Shown: positions 1 to 5,258, counted from the first letter of the stretch. The stretch: DNA of 8,892 nucleotides from DATJWY01 sp035500775 (GCA_035500775.1 DATJWY010000220.1:1-8892); one strand, 5' to 3'. The notes: generated by a model not told the origin, from the sequence alone. Numbers and translations: made by a program.

Positions 1-957
1 GGCCAGTCCCGCTTCACCACGCAGCGGCAGGAGCCGGACCAGGTCCGCATCCTCTCCGGCGTGTTCGAGGGGCAGACCACCGGGACGCCGATCGCGCTCG
101 AGATCACCAATGTCGATCAGCGGTCGAAGGATTACGGCGACATCGCCGCGCGCTTCCGCCCCGGCCATGCCGACCTCACCTACACGCTGAAATACGGCAC
201 CCGCGACTATCGCGGCGGCGGGCGCAGCTCGGCGCGGGAGACGGCGATGCGGGTCGCGGCCGGCGCCGTCGCGCGCAAGCTGCTCGGGCCGGGCGTGCGC
301 ATCCAGGGCGCGCTGGTGCAGATCGGGCCGCATCCGATCGACCGCGCGCGCTGGGACTGGGACGAGGTGGAGCGCAACCCGTTCTTCTGCCCGGACGCCG
401 AGGCGGCCACGCTCTGGACGGAGTATCTCGACGGGGTGCGCAAGGCCGGGTCCTCGGTCGGCGCGGTGATCGAGCTGGTGGCGGAAGGCGTGCCGCCGGG
501 ACTCGGGGCGCCGCTCTATGGCAAGCTGGACGCCGATCTGGCCGCGGCGCTGATGAGCATCAACGCCGTGAAGGGCGTAGAGATCGGAGACGGCTTCGCC
601 GCGGCCACGCTGCGCGGCGAGGACAATGCCGATCCGATGCGGATGGAAAACGGCATGGTGCGGTTCGGCTCCAACCATGCCGGCGGCATTCTCGGCGGCA
701 TCTCCACCGGGCAGCCAATCGTGGCACGCTTCGCCGTCAAGCCGACCAGCTCCATCCTGACGCCAGTGCCCTCGGTGGATCAGGCGGGGAACGAGGTGGA
801 GGTCGCGACGAAAGGACGGCACGATCCCTGCGTCGGCATCCGCGCCGTGCCGGTGGGGGAAGCGATGCTCGCCTGCGTGCTGGCGGACCATCTGCTGCGG
901 CACCGGGCGCAGAACCCGGATGCGCAGGGGGAAGCCCGGTTGCCGGCGCGGGGGTAA
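1..957 (+). CDS. aroC: Chorismate synthase, 3' part (N-terminus outside window)
   Basis: Catalyses the last step of the shikimate pathway, converting 5-enolpyruvylshikimate-3-phosphate to chorismate with reduced FMN, in the cytoplasm. The frame is open from base 1 (GQSRFTTQRQEPDQVRILSG...), so the gene starts upstream of the window; by family comparison about 45-50 residues are missing, including the first family signature (GxSHG region). Visible residues 74-90 match the second signature (GRSSARETAMRVAAGAVA), about 224-240 hold the HAGGILGGISTGQP flavin/substrate segment, and about 273-289 match the third signature (RHDPCVGIRAVPVGEAM). The 318 visible residues plus the missing part give the usual length of about 360. 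TAA stop at 955-957. A valine-coded GTG at 61 is internal, not the start. The gene converges on the ene-reductase and is followed after 2 bases by a double-hairpin repeat ending in T residues. Confidence 0.97.
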   Translation, partial: GQSRFTTQRQEPDQVRILSGVFEGQTTGTPIALEITNVDQRSKDYGDIAARFRPGHADLTYTLKYGTRDYRGGGRSSARETAMRVAAGAVARKLLGPGVRIQGALVQIGPHPIDRARWDWDEVERNPFFCPDAEAATLWTEYLDGVRKAGSSVGAVIELVAEGVPPGLGAPLYGKLDADLAAALMSINAVKGVEIGDGFAAATLRGEDNADPMRMENGMVRFGSNHAGGILGGISTGQPIVARFAVKPTSSILTPVPSVDQAGNEVEVATKGRHDPCVGIRAVPVGEAMLACVLADHLLRHRAQNPDAQGEARLPARG

Positions 958-959
958 GG

Positions 960-1020
960 CGAGGGGCTCTGCCCCTCGACCCCGCCAAAGGCCGTGGGCT
1001 TTTGGAAACCGTTATTTTTT
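960..1020 (+). terminator. Double-hairpin repeat copy 1, likely aroC terminator
   Basis: Starts 2 bases after the aroC stop. Hairpin 1 is CGAGGGGC (960-967), loop TCT, GCCCCTCG (971-978). A GACCCCG linker follows, then hairpin 2 with CCAAAGGCC (985-993) against GGGCTTTTGG (996-1005), then AAACCGTTA and six T at 1015-1020. Hairpin plus T-run is an intrinsic-terminator layout, though the T-run lies 9 bases beyond the stem, further than usual. The same hairpin-ACCCC-hairpin order recurs on the opposite strand at 1057-1119 and at two other loci. Confidence 0.6.
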
Positions 1021-1056
1021 CCGGCGGTGTCAGCCGCCCGAAAACGACGGACGCAG

Positions 1057-1119
1057 CCAAAAAAACAAATGGATTCCAAAGGCTTCGCCTTTGGTGGGGT
1101 CCAGGGGCAACGCCCCTGG
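1057..1119 (-). terminator. Double-hairpin repeat copy 2, likely ene-reductase terminator
   Basis: Read on the minus strand this is a second copy of the 960-1020 element, facing it. Hairpin 1 is CCAGGGGC (1101-1108 on the plus strand), loop of three, GCCCCTGG (1112-1119). Hairpin 2 is CCAAAGGC (1076-1083), loop of three, GCCTTTGG (1087-1094). On the minus strand these are followed by AATCC and a run of seven T (plus-strand A run about 1059-1065). It starts 5 bases after the ene-reductase stop. On the plus strand hairpin 1 is also followed by TTTTT at 1122-1126, so it may end transcription in both directions. A weaker hairpin (GGCGG 1023-1027, CCGCC 1034-1038) lies between the two copies. Confidence 0.6.
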
Positions 1120-1124
1120 CCTTT

Positions 1125-2246
1125 TTATTGCGGCCCGTAGGCCGGGTAATCCGTATAGCCATGCGCGCCGCCGCCGTAATAGGTGGCGCGGTCCGGCGGG
1201 ATCAGTGCCCAGCCATGCCGGAAACGCTCGACCAGATCCGGGTTCGAGATAAAGGGCTGGCCGAAGCCGGCAAGGTCGATCTGCCCCTCCCGCACCAGTT
1301 GCTCGGCGCGCGCCTGATCGAGGCCGCCGGCCAGGATCAGCGTGCCCGCATAGGCGGCGCGGAATGCCCGGAGGAACGCCTCGGGGATCGCCGCCGCGCC
1401 GTGGGGGCGCAGATCGCTCAGGTGAACATAGGCCAGGTGCCGCTTCGACAGCTCGGCCGCGAGATAGAGGTAGGTCGCCTCCGCCTCGTCATAGGCGGGC
1501 ATGTCATGCACCGGATTGAACGGAGAGAGGCGAATGCCGACATGGCGCGCCCCGATCCGCTCGATCGCGGCATCGACCACCTCCAGCACGAAGCGGGCAC
1601 GGTTCTCGATGCTCCCGCCGTAGCGGTCGGTGCGGTCATTCACATTGGGGTTGAGGAACTGCTCAACGAGGTAGCCGTGCGCGCCATGCACCTCGACGCC
1701 GTCGAAACCGGCTTGCTGCGCGTGGGTCGCGGCATTCGCGAAATCCCGCACGACCCGCGCCACCTCATCCGTTTCCAGCCGGCGCGGCACGCTGGTTTCG
1801 AGCATGCCCACCGTGCCGTCCGCGCCAAAGGCGAAGGAACGGCTGGTCGCGTCACGGGCCGGCTTGTCCGAGGCGCTCACGGGCGCCTTGCCGCCCTCCT
1901 GCAACGAGGTGTGCGAGATCCGGCCGACATGCCAGATCTGGGCGAAGATCGCGCCGCCCGCCTCATGCACCGCCTCGGTGGCGAGACGCCAACCCCGCAC
2001 CTGCGCCTCGGACCAGATGCCCGGCACGAAGGCGTAGCCCTGGCCTTCCGGCGAGACGGGCATCCCCTCGGAGATGATCAGGCCGGCGCCGGCGCGCTGG
2101 CGATAATAGAGGGCGGTCTCCGCATCCGGGATGTGATCCGGCCGCCGGGCGCGCGTCATCGGCGCCATCACGATGCGGTTCCGCAGCGTCAGGCCGGCCA
2201 GGTCATAATGATCGAACAGCGTTTTCATCGGTCGGGTTTCTGCCAT
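1125..2246 (-). CDS. Old Yellow Enzyme family flavin ene-reductase (NemA/OYE-like)
   Basis: FMN-dependent, NAD(P)H-using reductase of activated C=C bonds such as enones, maleimides or nitro compounds; cytoplasmic TIM barrel. The 373 residues match the family length. Visible are the N-terminal RNRIVMAPMTR strand (residues 22-32), QIWHVGR (103-109), the active-site segment HGAHGYL with substrate-binding His187 and His190 and catalytic Tyr192, the following NPNVNDRTDRYGGSIENRARF (199-219), the FMN-phosphate region FGQPFISNPDL (328-338), and a C-terminal YGGGAHGYTDYP (357-368) very like E. coli NemA. This is the classical OYE class. Start is uncertain: ATG at 2246 or the in-frame ATG at 2228 (MKTLFDHYDL), which fits the usual family N-terminus; neither has a clear ribosome binding site. 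It is divergent from the LysR gene, the usual arrangement for a regulator and its target. The physiological substrate cannot be told. Confidence 0.93.
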   Translation of the reverse strand: MAETRPMKTLFDHYDLAGLTLRNRIVMAPMTRARRPDHIPDAETALYYRQRAGAGLIISEGMPVSPEGQGYAFVPGIWSEAQVRGWRLATEAVHEAGGAIFAQIWHVGRISHTSLQEGGKAPVSASDKPARDATSRSFAFGADGTVGMLETSVPRRLETDEVARVVRDFANAATHAQQAGFDGVEVHGAHGYLVEQFLNPNVNDRTDRYGGSIENRARFVLEVVDAAIERIGARHVGIRLSPFNPVHDMPAYDEAEATYLYLAAELSKRHLAYVHLSDLRPHGAAAIPEAFLRAFRAAYAGTLILAGGLDQARAEQLVREGQIDLAGFGQPFISNPDLVERFRHGWALIPPDRATYYGGGAHGYTDYPAYGPQ

Positions 2247-2311
2247 TGCCGTTTGTTTATCGATGTTTTACATATCAGACAGCCCTGACATCGATCAAAT
2301 CGATACCCCTC
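2247..2311. promoter_or_regulatory. Divergent promoter/operator region with LysR-type box
   Basis: The 65-base gap separates the ene-reductase (minus) and lysR (plus) starts. It holds ATCGAT at 2259-2264, 2290-2295 and 2299-2304, with a fourth just inside lysR at 2321-2326. Positions 2290-2304 read ATCGAT-CAA-ATCGAT, which contains a T-N11-A dyad (2291 to 2303), the classical LysR-type binding form. A second dyad, TGT-TTT-ACA, lies at 2264-2272. A plus-strand TTTACA (2267-2272) could be a -35 element, and TTGATC on the minus strand another; no convincing -10 is visible. The operator role is inferred. Confidence 0.5.
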
Positions 2312-3301
2312 ATGTCGACCATCGATCACTCTAATATCACGCGGTTCGATCTCAATCTCCTGGTGGCGTTCGACGCCCTCATGAGCGAACGCAGCGTGAC
2401 CCGCGCGGCGCAGCGCCTGGGCATCACCCAGTCGGCGATGAGCCATAATCTCGGCCGGCTCCGCGCCGTGTTCGACGACGAATTATTCGCGCGCTCGCCC
2501 AAGGGCGTCGAACCGACCCCGCGCGCCCAGGCCCTGGCGGGCATTGTCGGCTCCGTCCTGTGCACGGTTCAGGGACGCCTGCTGGCAACCGAGGATTTCG
2601 ATCCGGCCGTGGCGAGCCGCCGCTTCACGATCGGCATGTCTGATTATCTGGAGGGGGCGCTGCTGCCGTACCTCGTGCCGACCTTGCGCGCCGAAGCGCC
2701 CGGCGTCAGCCTGGAGGTGCGCTCCGTCGATCAGGTCTATGCGACCGAGTTGCTCGACGAGGGAAAGATCGATCTCGGACTGGGCCGGATCGAAACCGGG
2801 GGCGTGCTCCACAAGCGGCGGAAACTCTGGTCCGATCGCTATGTCGTGCTATGCCCGCCGGACGCGGTGCAGGCCTCCGGCGCGCTGGATCTCGAAACCT
2901 TCCTCGCCAGCCCGCACGCGGTCCTTTCCGCGCGCGACGGGAATTGCCGGCTGGTGGATGACGCCCTCGCCGAGTTGGGTCTTCAGCGCTTCGCCGTCGT
3001 GACAACCCCCCATGTCTATGCGCTGCCGGAACTGGTGCGCATGACGGGCGTGCTGGCGACATTGCCCGCCACCATCGCGGGATGCTGGGCTTCCCTGTTC
3101 GGCCTCGCGGTGAGCGAATTGCCGTTCGCGGTGCCGTCTTTCGATATCAGCATGACATGGCACGCATCCTTCGATCGCGACCCCGCGCATCTCTGGTTGC
3201 GCGCCCGGATTTTGTCGGCGCTGGACACCGCGCACGAAAGGCTGAGCGCGCATAAAAAGGCTCCGCCGGCGGAGGCGGACATCTCGATCGCGGCGGCCTG
3301 A
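2312..3301 (+). CDS. LysR-type transcriptional regulator (NodD/LinR/NahR-like group)
   Basis: DNA-binding activator or repressor of 329 residues. The N-terminal winged helix-turn-helix begins FDLNLLVAFDALMSERSVTR (residues 12-31), with the recognition helix region RAAQRLGITQSAMSHNLGRL (31-50) and the DDELFARSPKGVEPTPRA wing (55-72). The effector-binding periplasmic-protein-like domain runs from about residue 104 (RRFTIGMSDYLEGALLPYL) to about 300. The FDLNLL...PTPRA form is typical of the subgroup that senses aromatic or other small ligands; the ligand here is unknown. ATG at 2312 is chosen because the domain follows directly; an upstream in-frame ATG at 2246 would add 22 residues unlike the family and overlap the divergent gene. 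No clear Shine-Dalgarno is visible. Probably controls the divergent ene-reductase and itself. The C-terminal tail (KKAPPAEADISIAAA) is likely disordered. Confidence 0.93.
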   Translation: MSTIDHSNITRFDLNLLVAFDALMSERSVTRAAQRLGITQSAMSHNLGRLRAVFDDELFARSPKGVEPTPRAQALAGIVGSVLCTVQGRLLATEDFDPAVASRRFTIGMSDYLEGALLPYLVPTLRAEAPGVSLEVRSVDQVYATELLDEGKIDLGLGRIETGGVLHKRRKLWSDRYVVLCPPDAVQASGALDLETFLASPHAVLSARDGNCRLVDDALAELGLQRFAVVTTPHVYALPELVRMTGVLATLPATIAGCWASLFGLAVSELPFAVPSFDISMTWHASFDRDPAHLWLRARILSALDTAHERLSAHKKAPPAEADISIAAA

Positions 3302-3341
3302 AACTTTCGGAAGGACCAGATCGTGCCCGGCGCCGGCATCA

Positions 3342-3355
3342 GGCCGCGGTCGGCC
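3342..3355. terminator. Weak hairpin between convergent lysR and DUF2147 gene
   Basis: GGCCG (3342-3346), loop CGGT, CGGCC (3351-3355) lies in the 62-base gap between the convergent stops. A loopless palindrome CCGGCGCCGG sits just before it. There is no T-run on either strand, so an intrinsic terminator is only a possibility. Confidence 0.2.
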
Positions 3356-3363
3356 CTTGCTGC

Positions 3364-3855
3364 TCAGCACCAACCTTCCGAACTGAGCCGCGGCACGCGG
3401 AGCAAGGTCCAGCTCTCGCCGAAGAATGGGATTCCGAGATAGATGCGCACGACCATGGTATCGGCGGAACGGAGTGCGCCCCTGATGCGGTACGTTTTTC
3501 CGTCGTCAGGATTATAGAGCCAGCCGCCCTTCCAATGATCCGGGTCCGCCGGCTGTAGCCCCCAAATAATAGTCTGGCCGCAGAGCGGGCGCTGTTGCAA
3601 TGCGGGGTCCGGGTTCTTCTTGTCGCGGACCAGTTGCCCCGCGGGATCGCGCGGGTGGTGCAGCCACACGATCTGGCCACAAAGCCCTCCACCGCAGTCG
3701 AAGATCCGCACGGCCGCCTTCAGGGGCATGAGCCAGACCCCATCGGGACTCCCGGCCGAAACCGCGACCTTCGGAAGAGCCAGGGACAACAACACCCAGG
3801 CCAGCCCCCCGGCACACACGACGCGACGCGGCGAATCCCGGCACAATCCAGGCAA
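3364..3855 (-). CDS. Secreted DUF2147 family protein
   Basis: Small exported protein of the DUF2147 family (COG4731), whose biochemical role is not established. Residues 1-34 form a signal peptide: basic start with RRVV, hydrophobic core AGGLAWVLLSLAL, and a likely cleavage after AVSA. The mature part has the family landmarks: GVWL (39-42), FDCGGGLCGQIVWL (52-65) with two cysteines, NPDPALQQRPLCG (81-93), WKGGWLYNPDDGKTYRIRG (108-126) and RIYLGIPFFGESWTLLRV (137-154). The start is unusual: the open frame begins just after a stop at 3859-3861 and has no ATG. The candidates are TTG at 3855, TTG at 3846 and GTG at 3819, and the last would still leave a usable signal peptide. It lies 14 bases after the csbD-like stop, so it is probably cotranscribed with that gene. 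TGA stop at 3364-3366. The family is certain, the start is not. Confidence 0.88.
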   Translation of the reverse strand: MPGLCRDSPRRVVCAGGLAWVLLSLALPKVAVSAGSPDGVWLMPLKAAVRIFDCGGGLCGQIVWLHHPRDPAGQLVRDKKNPDPALQQRPLCGQTIIWGLQPADPDHWKGGWLYNPDDGKTYRIRGALRSADTMVVRIYLGIPFFGESWTLLRVPRLSSEGWC

Positions 3856-3869
3856 GGCTCAACGCGCCG

Positions 3870-4055
3870 CTACTTCTTGTCGATGATCTCGCGGGCGGTA
3901 TCCTTGAGCCCGCCGACCATGTTCTGAACCTGGCCTTCGGCTTTCTCCGCCCTTCCCTCGGATTCCAGCTTGTGATCGCCAAGCACCTTGCCGACCATCT
4001 GCCTGACGGTGCCGGCGGCTTGTTTGATGGAGCCTGCTATACGGTCCTTGTCCAC
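3870..4055 (-). CDS. CsbD family stress-response protein
   Basis: Small, highly charged, helical cytoplasmic protein of the CsbD family (PF05532), generally associated with general stress responses; its molecular function is unknown. The 61 residues fit the family length exactly. Hallmarks are MDKDRIAGSIKQAAGTVRQM (1-20), VGKVLGDHKLESEGRAEKAEG (21-41) and QVQNMVGGLKDTAREII (42-58). GTG at 4055 is chosen as start because it gives the canonical DKDRIAGS N-terminus and a GGAGG sits 10 bases upstream (plus-strand CCTCC at 4066-4070). Longer in-frame forms starting at 4091 or 4184 add sequence unlike the family. The gene lies directly upstream of the DUF2147 gene. A perfect 11-base tandem repeat (4108-4129) lies 53 bases upstream. 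Confidence 0.9.
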   Translation of the reverse strand: MDKDRIAGSIKQAAGTVRQMVGKVLGDHKLESEGRAEKAEGQVQNMVGGLKDTAREIIDKK

Positions 4056-4107
4056 GACGACGTGCCCTCCGCGAAGATGATGCGACGACATGCGAGCCGG
4101 AGGCGTC

Positions 4108-4129
4108 TTGATTACCGGTTGATTACCGG
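4108..4129. repeat. Perfect 11-bp tandem repeat upstream of csbD-like gene
   Basis: TTGATTACCGG occurs twice with no gap (4108-4118, 4119-4129); on the minus strand this reads CCGGTAATCAA twice. The 11-base period puts the two units on about the same DNA face, as expected for a pair of protein-binding half sites, but a chance duplication is also possible. It ends 53 bases before the csbD-like start. Confidence 0.7.
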
Positions 4130-4159
4130 CGGTCCGGCCCTGATCCCTTGGACGCCCAT
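4112..4159 (-). CDS. Possible 15-residue leader ORF before csbD-like gene
   Basis: ATG at 4159, encoding MGVQGIRAGPPVINR, stop TAA at 4112-4114. It is preceded by a full AGGAGG (plus-strand CCTCCT at 4164-4169) four bases from the ATG, the strongest Shine-Dalgarno match I see in the window. The stop lies inside the 11-bp tandem repeat. A small stem CCTCT-ATGGG-AGAGG just upstream could cover part of the AGGAGG. It resembles no known protein to me; it could be a leader peptide or an accident. Confidence 0.2.
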   Translation of the reverse strand: MGVQGIRAGPPVINR

Positions 4160-4244
4160 GAAGCCTCCTCTCCCATAGAGGCATGGGACAGAAGGCGCCC
4201 GGATGACGGTTGCATGCATTCGGCCATGGTCAGCAGCGGAACCA

Positions 4245-4424
4245 TCAGTAGGTGAGCTGCCGATGGAATCCACCACCGAACAACAAAAATAAAATGATTA
4301 TAAGCAATATCAAGCCGAGCGCGCCGCCAAATCCGCGCCCTCCATAATATCCGGATCGATACCCGTAAAAACCACCGCCACCGAACAGAAGCAGGATCAC
4401 CAGAATAAGCAGAATAAGGCCCAT
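4245..4424 (-). CDS. Small Gly-rich hydrophobic membrane protein (DUF3309-like)
   Basis: 59 residues. Two hydrophobic stretches, GLILLILVILLLF (2-14) and ALGLILLIIILFLLF (35-49), flank a Gly/Tyr/Arg-rich linker GGGGFYGYRSGYYGGRGFGG (15-34), and the second is again followed by GGG. The halves look like an internal repeat: hydrophobic run, then F-GGG. It is likely a two-pass inner-membrane peptide. The architecture recalls the small DUF3309-type proteins common in proteobacteria, but I cannot confirm the family by eye. ATG at 4424, TGA at 4245-4247; the ribosome binding site is weak (AAAAAAGATA upstream). Base composition is clearly more AT-rich than its neighbours, partly because of the Leu/Ile content. 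It lies between the entericidin-like and CsbD genes on the same strand. Function unknown. Confidence 0.7.
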   Translation of the reverse strand: MGLILLILVILLLFGGGGFYGYRSGYYGGRGFGGALGLILLIIILFLLFGGGFHRQLTY

Positions 4425-4564
4425 TGGTGTATCTTTTTTGATCTGAACTCGTCCGATCGGCGGGCGCCGCCATCATGGGATGAGGGCACTGGTCCCATCG
4501 CTCTGTTCAGCCATGGGGGCCGGACGGTCGGTCGGAAGCCGTCAGTTCAGCGGCGATCAGTCGA
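4425..4564. other. Intergenic stretch without recognised gene
   Basis: 140 bases between the entericidin-like gene and the small hydrophobic protein, both on the minus strand. A possible stem TGGGA...TCCCA lies near 4475-4496 and a short GGCG/CGCC stem near 4458-4470. Neither is followed by a T-run on the minus strand. No coding region supported. Confidence 0.5.
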
Positions 4565-4717
4565 TCATGGTGTCGCCTTGTTGGCGGTGCCTGTGATGGC
4601 TTGCCCCGTCGCCGAGATATCCTTTCCAGCGCCGGCGGTGGTGTGGCAGGCGCCCAGCAGCGGCATGACGCCAAGCAGCGCACAGAGAGTTAAAACGATG
4701 GAGAGGTTCTTGCGCAT
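4565..4717 (-). CDS. Entericidin A/B family lipoprotein
   Basis: Short membrane-anchored lipoprotein of the entericidin family (PF08085). In E. coli, EcnA and EcnB form an antidote/toxin pair linked to stationary phase; outside enterobacteria the role is largely unproven. The 50 residues start with a lipoprotein signal MRKNLSIVLTLCALLGVMPL and a lipobox LGAC, so Cys24 should be the lipidated residue. The mature part HTTAGAGKDISATGQAIT carries the family's conserved T-x-x-G-x-G-x-D-I-x-x-x-G-x-x-I. ATG at 4717 is supported by GGAAGG nine bases upstream (plus-strand CCTTCC at 4727-4732); longer in-frame starts would place the signal peptide internally. TGA at 4565-4567. Only one family member is present, so there is no visible toxin/antidote pair. 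Confidence 0.9.
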   Translation of the reverse strand: MRKNLSIVLTLCALLGVMPLLGACHTTAGAGKDISATGQAITGTANKATP

Positions 4718-4893
4718 TGCAACGGTCCTTCCGAGCGTGGCTGTTGATCTATTCGCCAAAAACATGAAGATCGTTGACAAATATACGCCCGTATAATCAT
4801 CGCGCTCTATGTGGGCTGATCTTCGCCATAATCCATTAAATTTGCCGCGATCCGTTGCCCTGCTTCAACGGACCGGCGTCCCGGGCCATGCAG
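4718..4893 (-). promoter_or_regulatory. Upstream region of entericidin-like gene, with a dyad
   Basis: No gene is supported here. Positions 4782-4795 form a dyad TATACG-CC-CGTATA, 65-78 bases before the entericidin start, a possible operator. TTGTCA on the minus strand (4774-4779) could be a -35 but no good -10 follows at the right distance. On the plus strand TTGACA (4774-4779) and TATAAT (4792-4797) are both perfect but only 12 bases apart, too close for a normal sigma-70 promoter, and no plus-strand gene follows. Confidence 0.3.
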
Positions 4894-4898
4894 ATAAT

Positions 4899-5090
4899 AC
4901 CAACCGCCGCAGGTCTTGACCGATCGAGAAAAAGGCCAGGGCTCCGCCCTGGACCCGCTGGGGCCGTCGGCCCCAGACCCCCTTCCATGAATGATTCCAA
5001 ACTTGTGCGGGCCTGGGGGCGCTGCCCCCAGCGGAGTGCGGGGCAGAGCCCCGCTGCTTCACTGAAAGGTCAGTCAATAGGGCCGTTGGT
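4899..5090. mobile_element. 192-bp inverted-repeat element (MITE/REP-like) with four GC hairpins
   Basis: Ends are ACCAACCGCC (4899-4908) and GGCCGTTGGT (5081-5090), inverse complements with one mismatch over ten bases, flanked on both sides by ATAAT (4894-4898 and 5091-5095). Inside are two copies of the window's double-hairpin repeat facing each other. Plus copy: CCAGGGC (4936-4942)/GCCCTGG (4946-4952), linker ACCCG, CTGGGGCC (4958-4965)/GGCCCCAG (4969-4976). Minus copy: GCGGGGC (5038-5044)/GCCCCGC (5048-5054) and CTGGGGGC (5013-5020)/GCCCCCAG (5024-5031). All loops are three bases. No ORF of its own. The flanking ATAAT may be a target duplication, but ATAAT and its complement ATTAT differ by one base, so it may instead extend the inverted repeat. 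The right end supplies the last codons and stop of the GNAT frame. Confidence 0.55.
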
Positions 5091-5258
5091 ATAATAGGTG
5101 CCGACGATCTCACCCTCCGCCTCCGCCACGAACACCGCGTGCGGCGCGCCGAACCAATAGGCGGGCGGCAAGGCATAGGTTTCCCCGGCGGCGATGACGG
5201 GGCCGATGATCCGCCAGATCGCCTCCGCATCCCCGGGCGTGGCGGGACGGATGTTCAT
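5070..5258 (-). pseudogene. Truncated GNAT acetyltransferase, last ORF of urease operon
   Basis: 62 codons starting MNIRPATPGDAEAIWRIIGPVIAAGETYALP, the N-terminus of a GNAT-fold acetyltransferase family normally about 160 residues long. After YALP the frame goes directly to AYWFGAPHAVFVAEAEGEIVGTYY; from recall, relatives have about nine more residues between these parts, so a small internal deletion is likely. The frame then runs into the inverted-repeat element (4899-5090), which provides TNGPID and the stop. The acetyl-CoA-binding motif (R/Q-x-x-G-x-G/A) and the rest of the fold are absent, so no acetyltransferase activity is expected. The ATG overlaps the ureG stop as ATGA, so it should still be translated by coupling. 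The C-terminal remainder is not recognisable beyond the element. Confidence 0.75.

Noticed and set aside
1002..2288. 428-codon plus-strand open frame across the ene-reductase
   Set aside because: Antisense of a clear OYE gene; the product has no recognisable domain and begins inside the repeat region.
4056..4184. Longer CsbD-like protein of 104 residues
   Set aside because: The first 43 residues are unlike the family and a GTG with GGAGG at the right distance gives the canonical start.
4123..4476. 117-codon minus-strand frame over the small hydrophobic gene
   Set aside because: Different frame from the 59-residue protein; its translation has mixed Arg/Trp content with no domain and overlaps the better supported gene and the csbD leader.
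4774..4797. Plus-strand TTGACA and TATAAT promoter
   Set aside because: Spacing is 12 bases, not 16-18, and no plus-strand gene follows; kept only as a note on the AT-rich dyad.
5070..5258. Functional short GNAT enzyme
   Set aside because: The acetyl-CoA-binding motif and more than half the fold are missing, and the last residues are encoded by the repeat element.
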